Assembly: GCA_004296455.1 (NCBI GenBank)
Contig: AP018280.1
Location: 5,878,794-5,942,793 of the forward strand
DNA from: Calothrix sp. NIES-4101
Lineage (GTDB): Bacteria; Cyanobacteriota; Cyanobacteriia; Cyanobacteriales; Nostocaceae
Reading direction: 5' to 3'
DNA length: 64,000 nucleotides
Positions 53,614 through 63,584 of the stretch are shown piece after piece. A model generated the notes under the pieces. It was given only the letters and a program-made list of their open reading frames with translations, was not told where the DNA came from and made no database searches. Both the position numbers and the translations under genes were made by a program. Each line of letters starts with the position of its first letter. The first letter of the stretch is position 1.

Positions 53614-54219
53614 TCAACAGCCTAGACTAGAGCCACCCCAAACCACTGCAATTATAATCGAAGTAGATATAATGGCTCCGAGTGTACAAAGTACTAAACC
53701 ACCCAGAGTAATTGCGCCATCATCTTCCAATAGACCAAAACTGGTTACAAAAATACCCATTGCTGGTAGCGTATTTGTTCCAGGTATAGGAATCATCATG
53801 GAAATTGCCATCAAAGCGATCGCACTACCAATAAAGATTCTACCTGGTAAAGTAACACAAATATAGACGAGACGTGGACGAGCGATCGCTTCAATTCTTT
53901 GCAACCACGGAATCCCTTTTTTCAAAATTCCTTGGACTGTTGCCAATTTAATGGGATGATTTACCATTTTCTCTGGTAGCCAAGGAGTTTTGGAACCGGC
54001 GATAAGTTGTACAGCGAGTACAAAAATGAGGATACCAAAAGGAACTGAGTAACCTGGTGCTGGTACTGGCAAAGCTGAAGGCAAAGATAGAATTACGAGT
54101 AAAAACCCAAACATTCGTTCCTTTGCCAGCAGTAAGATATCTGCCAACTTCACTTCAACTTGCGAAGTTTGTTCTGTCCCCAAAAAAAAGCGTTCTAACT
54201 CACTGGAAAGTTTAGCCAT
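53614..54219 (-). CDS. ExoD-family membrane protein, 3' end altered by the insertion
   Basis: 201 residues now. The family (exopolysaccharide synthesis ExoD) has four to five membrane helices: FGFLLVILSLPSALPVPAPGYS, FGILIFVLAVQLI, and FIGSAIALMAISMMIPIPGTNTLPAMGIFVTSFGLLEDDG, here split as read. Typical motifs PxPAPGYS and PIPGTNTLPA are kept. The insertion sequence replaces the last 11 residues (LLDYIKIWLGR) with LGC, so the ancestral protein had 209 residues. Only the extreme C-terminus is lost; function may survive. ATG at 54219. Confidence 0.85.
   Translation of the reverse strand: MAKLSSELERFFLGTEQTSQVEVKLADILLLAKERMFGFLLVILSLPSALPVPAPGYSVPFGILIFVLAVQLIAGSKTPWLPEKMVNHPIKLATVQGILKKGIPWLQRIEAIARPRLVYICVTLPGRIFIGSAIALMAISMMIPIPGTNTLPAMGIFVTSFGLLEDDGAITLGGLVLCTLGAIISTSIIIAVVWGGSSLGC
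53625..53633. repeat. 9-bp target-site duplication, right copy
   Basis: GACTAGAGC, identical to 51937-51945. Confidence 0.85.
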
Positions 54220-54403
54220 ACAATCTCGAAAATTCTTAAAGTTACTTAAAATACCCTACAGCCTGAATAGACTTAAACCAGCTAAAATCTGAGTATTTGT
54301 GGTGATTATATTCTGGAGACATTCAGTTCTGCTTATTGCTCAAAATCCTCCAATCTGAAGAAATGGGGTTTCTCTCCCAGGAAAACCTCAATTCGTGTTT
54401 GCT

Positions 54404-55579
54404 TTAACTACTAACTATCCTGACTTGATTCGCAGCTTTGATTGCTTTGGCTCGCGCTTCTTGGGTATTATTTGCCTTTGCTAAAGCTACACCCATACGG
54501 CGGAAAGGATGAGATGTTGGTTTACCAAATAATTTAATATCTACATCTTTTTCTGAAAGAGCCTCAGCAACTCCTAAAAAACTAATTGCATCTGATTTTG
54601 CCGATGCCAGAATTACCGCACTTGCAGATGGGGCAAATAGTTCGATATTGGGAATTGGTAATCCGAGAATGGCACGTAAATGTAACTCAAATTCGTTGAG
54701 ATTTTGGGATATTAATGTCACCATTCCCGTATCATGGGGACGAGGAGAAAGTTCGGAGAAAATTACTTCATCTTTGGTGATGAAAAACTCAACTCCAAAG
54801 ATTCCCGCACCACCCAATGCATCAGTAACTTTTTTGGCAATTTCCTCTGCCACTAAAATTTTTTCTGGTGATATTGCGGCAGGTTGCCAAGACTCTTGAT
54901 AATCTCCACGCTCCTGTCTATGTCCGATTGGTGCACAATATATAGTTGGTGCATTCCACTGTTTGATTGTCAGAAGAGTAATCTCAATTTCAAAATCAAT
55001 AAATTCTTCAATAATTACCTTTTGGGTATCACCACGAGAACCTTCAATCGCATAATTCCATGCTTTTTCAATATCACCTTTTTCTGAAACTACAGATTGT
55101 CCTTTTCCAGAAGATGACATCACTGGTTTCACAACATTAGGAAACCCAATTTCGTCAGTAGCAGTAATTAATTCTGCTAAAGTTGATGCATAGGCATATT
55201 TAGCAGTTCTCACACCTAACTGTGTATGGGCTAATTCGCGGATGCGATCGCGATTCATTGTATAATTAGTAGCGGCAGCAGTCGGAATTACAGTAATTCC
55301 TCGCTGTTCAAATTCCACAAGTTTCTCAGTTCTAATTGCTTCAATTTCCGGAATGATGAAATCTGGTTGATGCTTACTGACGACTGCTTCCAAATCATCT
55401 GCACTCAACATAGAAATTACTTCCGCACAATCGGCAACTTGCATTGCTGGAGCATTTTCGTATCTATCAATAGCAATAACATAGTTACCTAGTCTTTGAG
55501 CGGCAATGACAAACTCTTTACCCAATTCCCCTGCACCCAATAACATCAGCTTTTTGGGTAACTTGATTGAACTACTCAT
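54404..55579 (-). CDS. purT: Formate-dependent phosphoribosylglycinamide formyltransferase
   Basis: 391 residues, ATP-grasp fold. KKLMLLGAGELGKEFVIAAQRLG, AIDRYENAPAMQVAD, PEIEAI, NRDRIRELAH, FPNVVKPVMSSSGKGQS (ATP-binding), GVEFFITKDEVIFSELSPRPHDTGMVTL. It makes formyl-GAR from GAR, formate and ATP in purine synthesis, bypassing folate-dependent PurN. ATG at 55579. Monocistronic. Confidence 0.94.
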   Translation of the reverse strand: MSSSIKLPKKLMLLGAGELGKEFVIAAQRLGNYVIAIDRYENAPAMQVADCAEVISMLSADDLEAVVSKHQPDFIIPEIEAIRTEKLVEFEQRGITVIPTAAATNYTMNRDRIRELAHTQLGVRTAKYAYASTLAELITATDEIGFPNVVKPVMSSSGKGQSVVSEKGDIEKAWNYAIEGSRGDTQKVIIEEFIDFEIEITLLTIKQWNAPTIYCAPIGHRQERGDYQESWQPAAISPEKILVAEEIAKKVTDALGGAGIFGVEFFITKDEVIFSELSPRPHDTGMVTLISQNLNEFELHLRAILGLPIPNIELFAPSASAVILASAKSDAISFLGVAEALSEKDVDIKLFGKPTSHPFRRMGVALAKANNTQEARAKAIKAANQVRIVSS

Positions 55580-55783
55580 CCCAGTACCAAACTTAATCTC
55601 AATAGTTCACACATATCATCAAATGGAACGCGCTTTCACAGTTGTAACAAAATAAATTTACATTCCTCATGAAGTTAATGAAGTTCAATTAAAAAACTGT
55701 TAAGAATGGTTTGCTAAACCCAGCAAAATTAATAAAATAGCCAATAACATCAGATTCGCAGCAATTTAAGTAGTAATTAAATA

Positions 55784-57457
55784 ATGGACTGGATTACCAT
55801 ACTGCGATCGCTTCAATCAGACTTTGTCAATAGAATATCATCTGGTTCGCTGCTTCACTGCCAAACTGAGGGACAGCACAGCGAGTTAACAATAATCTCT
55901 GGCGAGAGATTAAGATTTCTACGAAACTTCTGTTGGCAGATGGCAGAAAAGTATAAACGAGTTTCTCCAGTGCGGGATGTTTTCACCAGTTTTTTAAAAG
56001 GAAAATTAGGGGAAGAAGTCGTCAAGGAAAGACTGGCAAATTTTATTACTGAAGTTGACTACGAAAAAAGAATTGGTGGTGATGGGAATGTTGATTTTAC
56101 GCTTTCTAATAATCCCTTAGTTGGGATTGAAGTGAAGTCACGTTGCGGTACTATTGATACCGTAAAATGGTCAGTTACAGCCGAAGAAGTGGCAAAAAAT
56201 AAGGTTATAGTTTGTATCTTAATTCAAGAGAAAGTTAACGAAGCTCAGGCTGAATATCACTTAATTTTAGCGGGTTTTCTCCCCACAGAGATGATAAAAC
56301 TCAAAACGGGTAAAATCACATTTGGAATCGATCAATTATTTTATGGCGGAGGTTTATTAACTTATTTACAGCAATTTAATTCTAGTTCTCAGAATTATTT
56401 GAAACGCGAAAAAATTGCTATTTATCAGCATGGCTCTCATGTCAATTCTCACTCCCATGATTCCAATAATTTCCATAAGTATGAGCATGAAGAAGATGAT
56501 TTAGTTTATAGTCCAGAACAATTAATTCAGCTATATATTCAGACAGGCGATGATAGCTTTGCTCGTGGTAACTATGAATCCGCGATTATTTCCTATCATG
56601 GAGCATTAAAGCTCAATAATCAACTCAATTATCACAATACAGAAATTTACTATAAAATTGCGATCGCTAAATATCAATTTGGTGATTATGAAGGTGCAAT
56701 TAGCGACTGCTTGCAAGTTTTAAAGCTAAATCCAAATCATATCAAAGCTTATCAAACAATTGGTTTATCCCGATATCAAATTGGGGATTGTCAAGGTGCG
56801 ATCGCTGATTTTTCTCAGGCAATTAGGATTAATGCAAATTACCCTTTTGCTTATATTAATCGTGCCTACGCTTATTTAAAATTGGGAGAGCATCAAGCTG
56901 CAATAGAAGATTGTACAGAAGCAATTAAGCTCAATCCTAATTCTCATTTATTGAATAATAATAGTTTGAATAATGCTGATTTTATAGATACTATCAAAAA
57001 ACATCTTACTAATCATCAAGACTTCTTACGAGTATTTCAAGAAATGTCAGAAATGACTTCTGATAATTCAGTAGCTTCTAAAGAGCGTGCAAATTATCGC
57101 TATGAAATTGAAGATTATGAAGGAGCAATATCAGATTATACAGAAGTAATAAAATCTGATATTGATGATATTAATTCCTATTTGAACCGAGCCAAAGCTC
57201 GTTATGCAATCGGTGATAAAAAAGGAACTTTAGAAGATTATACTCAAGCTCTCAAAATCAATTTATCTGATGCAGATACTTATTTACATCGTGGTAATTT
57301 AAGATGGGAATTAGGTGATACACAAGGAGCTATGGAAGATTTTAAAAAAGCTACAGACTTATACAATCAACAAGGGAAAATAGTTGAATATCGTCAAACA
57401 CGCGAACTGCTTTTAGATTTAGAAATAGAAGCCTCTTTAGATATTTTGAACTTTTAG
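55784..57457 (+). CDS. PD-(D/E)XK-nuclease-like domain fused to TPR repeats
   Basis: 557 residues. Residues about 70-170 read KGKLGEEVVKERL (Glu77), GGDGNVDFTLSN (Asp104), PLVGIEVKSRCGTID (Glu116-Val-Lys118), followed by a helix and VIVCILIQEK. This is the order of a restriction-endonuclease-like core (E...D...ExK), as in Holliday-resolvase/Mrr-type nucleases. From about 236 to 540 there are some eight TPR units (for example GDCQGAIADFSQAIRINANYPFAYINRAYAYLKLG). No membrane helix or signal. It could be a DNA-cleaving effector targeted by TPR contacts, but function is unknown. Start ATG 55784. The gene stands between purT and a 0.8-kb spacer. Confidence 0.7.
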   Translation: MDWITILRSLQSDFVNRISSGSLLHCQTEGQHSELTIISGERLRFLRNFCWQMAEKYKRVSPVRDVFTSFLKGKLGEEVVKERLANFITEVDYEKRIGGDGNVDFTLSNNPLVGIEVKSRCGTIDTVKWSVTAEEVAKNKVIVCILIQEKVNEAQAEYHLILAGFLPTEMIKLKTGKITFGIDQLFYGGGLLTYLQQFNSSSQNYLKREKIAIYQHGSHVNSHSHDSNNFHKYEHEEDDLVYSPEQLIQLYIQTGDDSFARGNYESAIISYHGALKLNNQLNYHNTEIYYKIAIAKYQFGDYEGAISDCLQVLKLNPNHIKAYQTIGLSRYQIGDCQGAIADFSQAIRINANYPFAYINRAYAYLKLGEHQAAIEDCTEAIKLNPNSHLLNNNSLNNADFIDTIKKHLTNHQDFLRVFQEMSEMTSDNSVASKERANYRYEIEDYEGAISDYTEVIKSDIDDINSYLNRAKARYAIGDKKGTLEDYTQALKINLSDADTYLHRGNLRWELGDTQGAMEDFKKATDLYNQQGKIVEYRQTRELLLDLEIEASLDILNF

Positions 57458-58266
57458 CTTACCTGCTGACTGCTTGATTCAGAACTAAATCTCAATTAAG
57501 GCGTTTCTTGAATTTTAAGTATTTAGGATAATCCTAATTATTTAGCTATAAATCGGGTTTAGGGAGAAAAGCTGTTGTTCGTATTTATTAAATTTTGTAA
57601 AATTTGCGATATTCTTAAGATAAAAATATTTAATACATGAGGCAATTTATCGTTTAAACAATGTTTTAGAAGTATTTCGTCCGCAGAGCGACAAATCTCA
57701 TTTTTGTTTCTGTAGTTTCAAATCTAAGCCAAAAAAGCTTAGAAATATTGCTGTTAGAGATTAAATATAATCACATTTTTTTTACATAATTTCATTAAAA
57801 TGGTTTACTTTTGGATTTTGTAGTGATATTTATTGCTATTTTTGTGATTTTTGTTCATTGAAATTAGTAAATATAGATAATAGTTAATAATTAGTCTAAT
57901 AATTGTTAAGTCTAAGAGTAGAAAAATATAGAGTATACTCAAAATTGAGCAAATAGGCAGAGTAAAATAAAGATAAATAACAGCTTCTAGTTATTACTTT
58001 GTTTAAAGTTATTTCTATAGCTGTAATTCCTACAAACCTATTTCCTAAATACTCAAAACGAAATACTAGTATTTTTGTGTAAACTAAGTCATCAATAATT
58101 TTACATAATTAAACATTAAAATTTAGTTTGATTAGTTTGATATCTAGTTGCACAAATTTACCAAATACAAATTACTTGGTAAACAACAAAACAAAAAACA
58201 ATCTAGTTGTTGCCAGTAAATAAAAGCGATTACCACCCAAAACTGACTGAACGCGAAAACGTAAAT
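57458..58266. other. Long AT-rich spacer
   Basis: About 800 bp with no credible gene. One small hairpin CTAAGC/GCTTAG near 57725-57743. 58207-58266 is open in frame with the next gene but codes an unlikely extension. It may contain a long leader of the USP gene. Confidence 0.4.
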
Positions 58267-59154
58267 ATGATACAGAAAATATTGTTGGCTGTCTCCGGAT
58301 TGGGACATGCTGAAGAAATGCTCAAAATTTTCTCCGATTTACCCTCAGTTCAACGGGCACAAGTAACTGTTTTACACGTTGTACCTGGACAACGTAGTGC
58401 AGACACCATGACTGAAAAGTGGGAAGAAGGCGGTAAAATTCTGGCAAACGCAATCAAATATTTGAATTTAGATCCCAGCCGTGTTTCTTCCATTTTACGC
58501 CAGGGAGAGCCGAAAGATGTGGTTTGTCAAGTTGCTGACGAAATAGAGGCAGACTTGATTATTATGGGTTCCCGTGGGCTAAAGCGATTGCAGTCAATTT
58601 TGGGAAACTCGGTGAGTCAATATGTTTTTCAATTGTCATCACGTCCCATGTTGCTGGTTAAAGATGATATCTACATCAAAAAAATTAAGCGGGTGATGGT
58701 AGCAATGGACGGTTCCGAGACTGCCAAGCATTGCTTAAAATTAGCTTTATTCCTGCTGCAAGATTTGAAGGGAGCAGAATTACTTTTGGCGAATGTCAAT
58801 ACCGATTGGCTGAGTAAATCTGGCAAACCAGAATTGCCCCCAGAACAAAGTCCTATTTTAGCAGGCGCGATCGCAGAAGCGAAAAAATATGGTGTGGCAA
58901 CTCGTTGTGTTGTCAGTGGTGGCAGCGTCGGACAAGATGGAATTGTTACCAGCAGTGGTAGGGCTGGACAAGAAATTTGTCGTTTAGCGGATGAATCTAA
59001 TGTAGACTTATTAGTAATTGGTTCGCCTGATCGTCGTCCATCCATTGCCAAAAGTTTTGTTGATTTGGACAGATTATTGGGTTCTTCATTATCCGATTAT
59101 GTTCGCGTCAATGCCACATGTCCGGTTCTTTTAGCCCGTAAAGATGTAGCTTAG
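58267..59154 (+). CDS. Tandem universal stress protein
   Basis: 295 residues from ATG 58267 (TTG at 58207 would add 20 residues that do not fit). Two UspA domains: first MIQKILLAVSGLGHAEEML...LIIMGSRGLKRLQSILGNSVSQYVFQLSSRPMLLVKD, second KRVMVAMDGSETAKHCLKLAL...LLVIGSPDRRPSIAKS. The first has the full G-x2-G-x9-G-S/T ATP-binding pattern, the second a changed one. Probably a stress-response nucleotide-binding protein. Confidence 0.88.
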   Translation: MIQKILLAVSGLGHAEEMLKIFSDLPSVQRAQVTVLHVVPGQRSADTMTEKWEEGGKILANAIKYLNLDPSRVSSILRQGEPKDVVCQVADEIEADLIIMGSRGLKRLQSILGNSVSQYVFQLSSRPMLLVKDDIYIKKIKRVMVAMDGSETAKHCLKLALFLLQDLKGAELLLANVNTDWLSKSGKPELPPEQSPILAGAIAEAKKYGVATRCVVSGGSVGQDGIVTSSGRAGQEICRLADESNVDLLVIGSPDRRPSIAKSFVDLDRLLGSSLSDYVRVNATCPVLLARKDVA

Positions 59155-59211
59155 GGTAATTTAGCAACATCGCCCAATCTCAAAATTCCAATTTTTTTAC
59201 ATACACAAAAG

Positions 59212-59242
59212 CTCCGCACTATTATTAATATTAAGTGCGGAG
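59212..59242. terminator. Terminator hairpin between USP gene and psbM
   Basis: CTCCGCACT (59212-59220) pairs with AGTGCGGAG (59234-59242), a 9-bp perfect stem. The minus strand continues with CTTTTG, the plus strand with TTCGTTTATTTT, so it can serve both convergent genes. Confidence 0.65.
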
Positions 59243-59275
59243 TTCGTTTATTTTATACAAAAAATCTTAAACAAC

Positions 59276-59392
59276 TTAACTATCTTTTCCACTTTCGCGG
59301 CTAGCAGTAATAGTGTAAAGAATGATTAAAAAAACCGCAGGAACCAACACGAACAAAATGCTCGCTATGAATCCCAATTCATTAGTTTGCAT
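59276..59392 (-). CDS. psbM: Photosystem II protein PsbM, 38 aa
   Basis: ATG at 59392. MQTNELGFIASILFVLVPAVFLIILYTITASRE is the typical PsbM sequence (one membrane helix with LVPxVFLxILY), ending ESGKDS. A single-helix subunit at the PSII dimer interface. Monocistronic, minus strand; the hairpin at 59212-59242 probably ends its mRNA. Confidence 0.93.
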   Translation of the reverse strand: MQTNELGFIASILFVLVPAVFLIILYTITASRESGKDS

Positions 59393-59543
59393 AGCAAGGA
59401 AACCCTCTCTTCTAATTTCCAGTCAACAACTTTAGGATACCATTAAGCAGCTGGACGAGAGTAAACAATTATTTCTGCTAGTTGGGCATTGATTGGGTAT
59501 TATACTGATTCGGAATTGTAGTTTTGAATCCTGACAACTTTAA

Positions 59544-59840
59544 CTAAGGCTTTGTGACTACACTTACCCCACCATGAACTAAAGTTTGGCAAGCGAGACG
59601 ATAATTCTCAGGTTTTTTCTTGAGGATACGGTTTTCAGCATCGGTACGTGGTGAGAGATTTTCCATGCCTTCGGTAATTTGGACAATGCAAGTACCGCAT
59701 TGCCCGTAACCACCACAGTTCATCATTTTTCCCCAAACCTTATAGATATCAATCCCATTCTGCATTGCCAGAAGTCGAAGATTTCCTCCATTTGCGGCGA
59801 TAACTTCTTTATTCTCTTTGACAAAGTTAATATTACCCAT
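59544..59840 (-). CDS. [2Fe-2S] ferredoxin, 98 aa
   Basis: Cluster ligands Cys42, Cys48, Cys51 ([11 protein letters not shown]) and Cys84 ([11 protein letters not shown]); spacing C-x5-C-x2-C-x32-[30 protein letters not shown] at the start is typical of the adrenodoxin-/thylakoid-type FdxB-like proteins rather than plant-type PetF. An electron carrier of unknown partner. ATG at 59840, close to psbM. Confidence 0.85.
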   Translation of the reverse strand: MGNINFVKENKEVIAANGGNLRLLAMQNGIDIYKVWGKMMNCGGYGQCGTCIVQITEGMENLSPRTDAENRILKKKPENYRLACQTLVHGGVSVVTKP

Positions 59841-60024
59841 AAAATATCCCTCCTGGCGATCGCTTTTAGAAAAATGCTTAAATAGTTTTCTTGAAACTAT
59901 TATATTGATTCATTAACTATTTTTAAGAAAAATTACTAATGTTGTAGTATTCAGCTTTTTCCCAATCTCCTCGGAATCAGTATCTCAAGTATGTACTGCG
60001 ATAAAACTTAGTCAACAAGTCAGC

Positions 60025-60055
60025 AAAAAAATAAGACAGGCTGAATTACCTGTCT
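60025..60055 (-). terminator. Terminator after psbK
   Basis: On the minus strand AGACAGG (60055-60049) pairs with CCTGTCT (60040-60034), followed by TATTTTTTT. It lies 71 bp after the psbK stop codon. Confidence 0.7.
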
Positions 60056-60125
60056 GGGAAAAGTTACAAATATCTAGATTCTCAATTTCGGCTTCAAAAA
60101 TTCACAAAATCTTAAATTCTTAGAT

Positions 60126-60263
60126 TTATCTAAAACCCACAGCTGCTTGCCATACAAAAGCTAACAGCAGGAAAAATACGGGAATTACAGGTAGAACATC
60201 TACCAAGGGGTCGAAGATTTGATAAGCTTCGGGCAGTTTTGCTAACAACAATGCAGCTTCCAT
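60126..60263 (-). CDS. psbK: Photosystem II protein PsbK, 45 aa
   Basis: ATG at 60263, AGGA at about nine bases upstream. [45 protein letters not shown]: the first eight residues are the propeptide, then KLPEAY...[13 protein letters not shown] and the end [12 protein letters not shown] are diagnostic of PsbK. Single-helix subunit of PSII. It lies directly downstream of tgt (103-bp gap), an arrangement seen in other cyanobacteria. Confidence 0.93.
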
Positions 60264-60366
60264 ATTCCTAAAATCCACCTATCCAACACAGCTTTAATAT
60301 TTGACAAGTATCTTAACATGCAACGAGTCCATTGGTAATTTGTAATTCGCAATTTGTAATTTCCAC

Positions 60367-61509
<1,143 letters not shown>

Positions 61510-61737
61510 CTAAGGAATTATAAAGTATCACAAATATTTAGCTGTAATATGCAGCTGTCAACCATCCTAACTTAGCAAGGGACACGAGAAACAATTGCAA
61601 TCGCCACAAACATTGCTAAAAACTCTGGATGTTGATACTTTGAGTGATTTTCCGCGTACTTTCTATCTTCCAGTGCCGTGTTATTTTATTTTTATTTAAA
61701 TTCTGACTTCTATCTCCTGAATTCTGTATTTTCCTAT

Positions 61738-62190
61738 TTAAAACATATCAGAAGAATCATCATCAAACTCAGCATCCCAGCGTGCAGATAACACTTGCTC
61801 CATCATCGCTTCAATCGCTGTTACATTGATATTGCGATCGCGCCTTTCTTGTAAAGGTGTCGAAAGGGGAATTAAGCGTAAACGCCATCCTTCTTGAACC
61901 AAGTCAAAATTAGTTTCATTTTCTGGAGTTTGCTGCAATTCAAGATAGTCAAAACTACAGACATTCAAATACAATGTGTGGTTTGCCACCAGTGTAGAAC
62001 GCTGTGGATTCGCAAAAACTTCCATAACATCGCCTTCACCTTCACTCTGGACATTGCCATCGAAGGTATAAATGTAGCGAACACGACCTAAATCCGTTAG
62101 CAACCGCCGCATATCCAATTTACTTACTATTACACCTGTGTTAATAATGCAGGGAGCTGGTATTTTTGTTTCAGGTAGATGGTGGCTCAT
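61738..62190 (-). CDS. Conserved hypothetical protein, 150 aa
   Basis: Soluble protein with beta-rich core: RVRYIYTFDGNVQSEGEGDVMEVFANPQRSTLVANHTLYLNV, FDYLELQQTPENETNFDLVQEGWRLRLIPLSTPL, and an acidic end (WDAEFDDDSSDMF). I know similar proteins only as cyanobacterial hypotheticals. ATG at 62190. It stands alone upstream of tgt on the same strand (240-bp gap). Confidence 0.65.
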   Translation of the reverse strand: MSHHLPETKIPAPCIINTGVIVSKLDMRRLLTDLGRVRYIYTFDGNVQSEGEGDVMEVFANPQRSTLVANHTLYLNVCSFDYLELQQTPENETNFDLVQEGWRLRLIPLSTPLQERRDRNINVTAIEAMMEQVLSARWDAEFDDDSSDMF

Positions 62191-62745
62191 AGTTAAATAA
62201 TAAATGCGCGAAGATAATTTGCAATACCGCTAAATATGAATGTTACAGCTTTGTTGACATTTAAATTTTAATTATTATCAATATGATTTTTAGTAACATA
62301 GAGTTTTTACCTAACATCTTGTATCTAAATTATTAATCTAAAATCAAAAATGTAAATATTAAATTAAGTTAATCAAGCTATGGGCGTGCTCATTGATACA
62401 ATAGCTGATTTTTTAGTGATGGCATAAGCATAACAAAATTTTCTACATGAGTTCCCTAGACAAGTGAATCTTTTTAAAAGCTTTAAAAAGATTGCCCTTA
62501 CGAATCCGTAAATCACGATGTCAAAGTCTTGATTGGGATACTGCGGATAAGTCAAAGCCTGTTTCAATATAGAATCTATCTGGAGATACTTACGTAATCT
62601 ATTTGTATAGGATAATGGCTTCTTAAAGAGTATATTTCTCTTTTGAGGAGAGAAGCTAAATATGTTCGGTTTTTGGTGATGACGAAGGACTGTTTTTAGG
62701 CAGTTTTTGTCTCAATAATTATTGTTTAAATACCATGTTCCCAAA
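62191..62745. other. Spacer between divergent genes
   Basis: About 550 bp, AT-rich. AATCTTTTTAAA/TTTAAAAAGATT (62467-62493) is a perfect 12-bp hairpin. A 64-codon minus-strand frame (62373-62567) has no RBS and no family; possibly old transposase remains. No cobalamin riboswitch is visible before cobS. Confidence 0.4.
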
Positions 62746-63534
62746 ATGACAAGTATTCGCCAGTGGTGCAAAGAGTTGCTATTAAGTTTTGTAGCCAGTA
62801 TTTTATTTTATACTGCTATACCTTTGCCCTATTTAGAGAAATTGAATCAGGAATTAGATTTCCAAAAAGTAGCACAGTTTGCTCCAGGGATAGGATTAAT
62901 AATTGGGGGAATATTAGCGCTATTTGATTTGCTACTGGCTTGGTTAGGTATACCGATTTTGACACGTAGTGTTTCTCTGGTATGTATTTGGCTGGCTTTA
63001 ACTGGAGGATTACATTTAGATGGGGCAATGGATACGGCTGATGGTTTAGCAGTTACCAATCCGGAGCGGAGATTGGCAGTCATGGCGGATAGTGCCACCG
63101 GTGCTTTTGGAGCAATGGTTGCAGTGGCAATTTCCCTGCTCAAAGTCGCAGGATTAACTGACATCGAAAATTACCGTTGGTTTGTGTTACTCGCTGCTGC
63201 TGGTTGGGGGCGTTGGGGACAAGTTTTAGCCATCGCCAAATATCCATACCTGAAACCAACAGGTAAGGGTGCATTCCACAAACAGGCAATACGCTCCGAT
63301 AAAGATGTATTCCCAGGATTACTATTGATGATTAGCTGGAGTATCTTACCAGTCATAATTAACCGCAATACCTTAGCCTTGAGTATAGTGACATTAATTG
63401 CGGGAATAGCGATCGCATTTATGACAGGTTTTTGGTTCAACCGCAAACTGGGAGGACATACAGGGGATACCTATGGTGCGGTTGTCGAATGGACAGAAGC
63501 TTTACTATTATGCGTAATCACTGTTGTTTTGTGA
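62746..63534 (+). CDS. cobS: Adenosylcobinamide-GDP ribazoletransferase
   Basis: 262 residues from ATG 62746 (TTG at 62722 is in frame). Integral membrane enzyme: [51 protein letters not shown] (metal-binding HxDGxxDxxDG), [14 protein letters not shown], and [20 protein letters not shown] at the end. It joins alpha-ribazole to adenosylcobinamide-GDP, the last main step of cobalamin synthesis. No B12 riboswitch upstream. Confidence 0.93.
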   Translation: MTSIRQWCKELLLSFVASILFYTAIPLPYLEKLNQELDFQKVAQFAPGIGLIIGGILALFDLLLAWLGIPILTRSVSLVCIWLALTGGLHLDGAMDTADGLAVTNPERRLAVMADSATGAFGAMVAVAISLLKVAGLTDIENYRWFVLLAAAGWGRWGQVLAIAKYPYLKPTGKGAFHKQAIRSDKDVFPGLLLMISWSILPVIINRNTLALSIVTLIAGIAIAFMTGFWFNRKLGGHTGDTYGAVVEWTEALLLCVITVVL

Positions 63535-63584
63535 TGCGGGGATGGGAAAAAATTATCCTAGCTTGCTGCGTCTGCCGAAATTTT

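Larger units (their letters stand above)
51946..53624 (-). mobile_element. Insertion sequence, 1679 bp, family not assigned
   Basis: Inverted ends TAGGCTGTTGACT, extending to about 17 bp with one mismatch (51946-51962 and 53624-53608), flanked by the 9-bp repeat GACTAGAGC. It carries a small coiled-coil ORF and a DDE-type transposase ORF, both on the minus strand. Removing the element restores a continuous exoD-like frame, so the ends are firmly defined and the insertion is recent. ISLre2-type elements also make 9-bp duplications, but I see no firm match. Confidence 0.9.

Noticed and set aside
62373-62567. 64-codon minus-strand frame upstream of cobS
   Set aside because: No RBS and no clear family; it might be a worn transposase start but I cannot support it.
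62570-62745. Cobalamin riboswitch before cobS
   Set aside because: The conserved B12-box and receptor sequences are not found.
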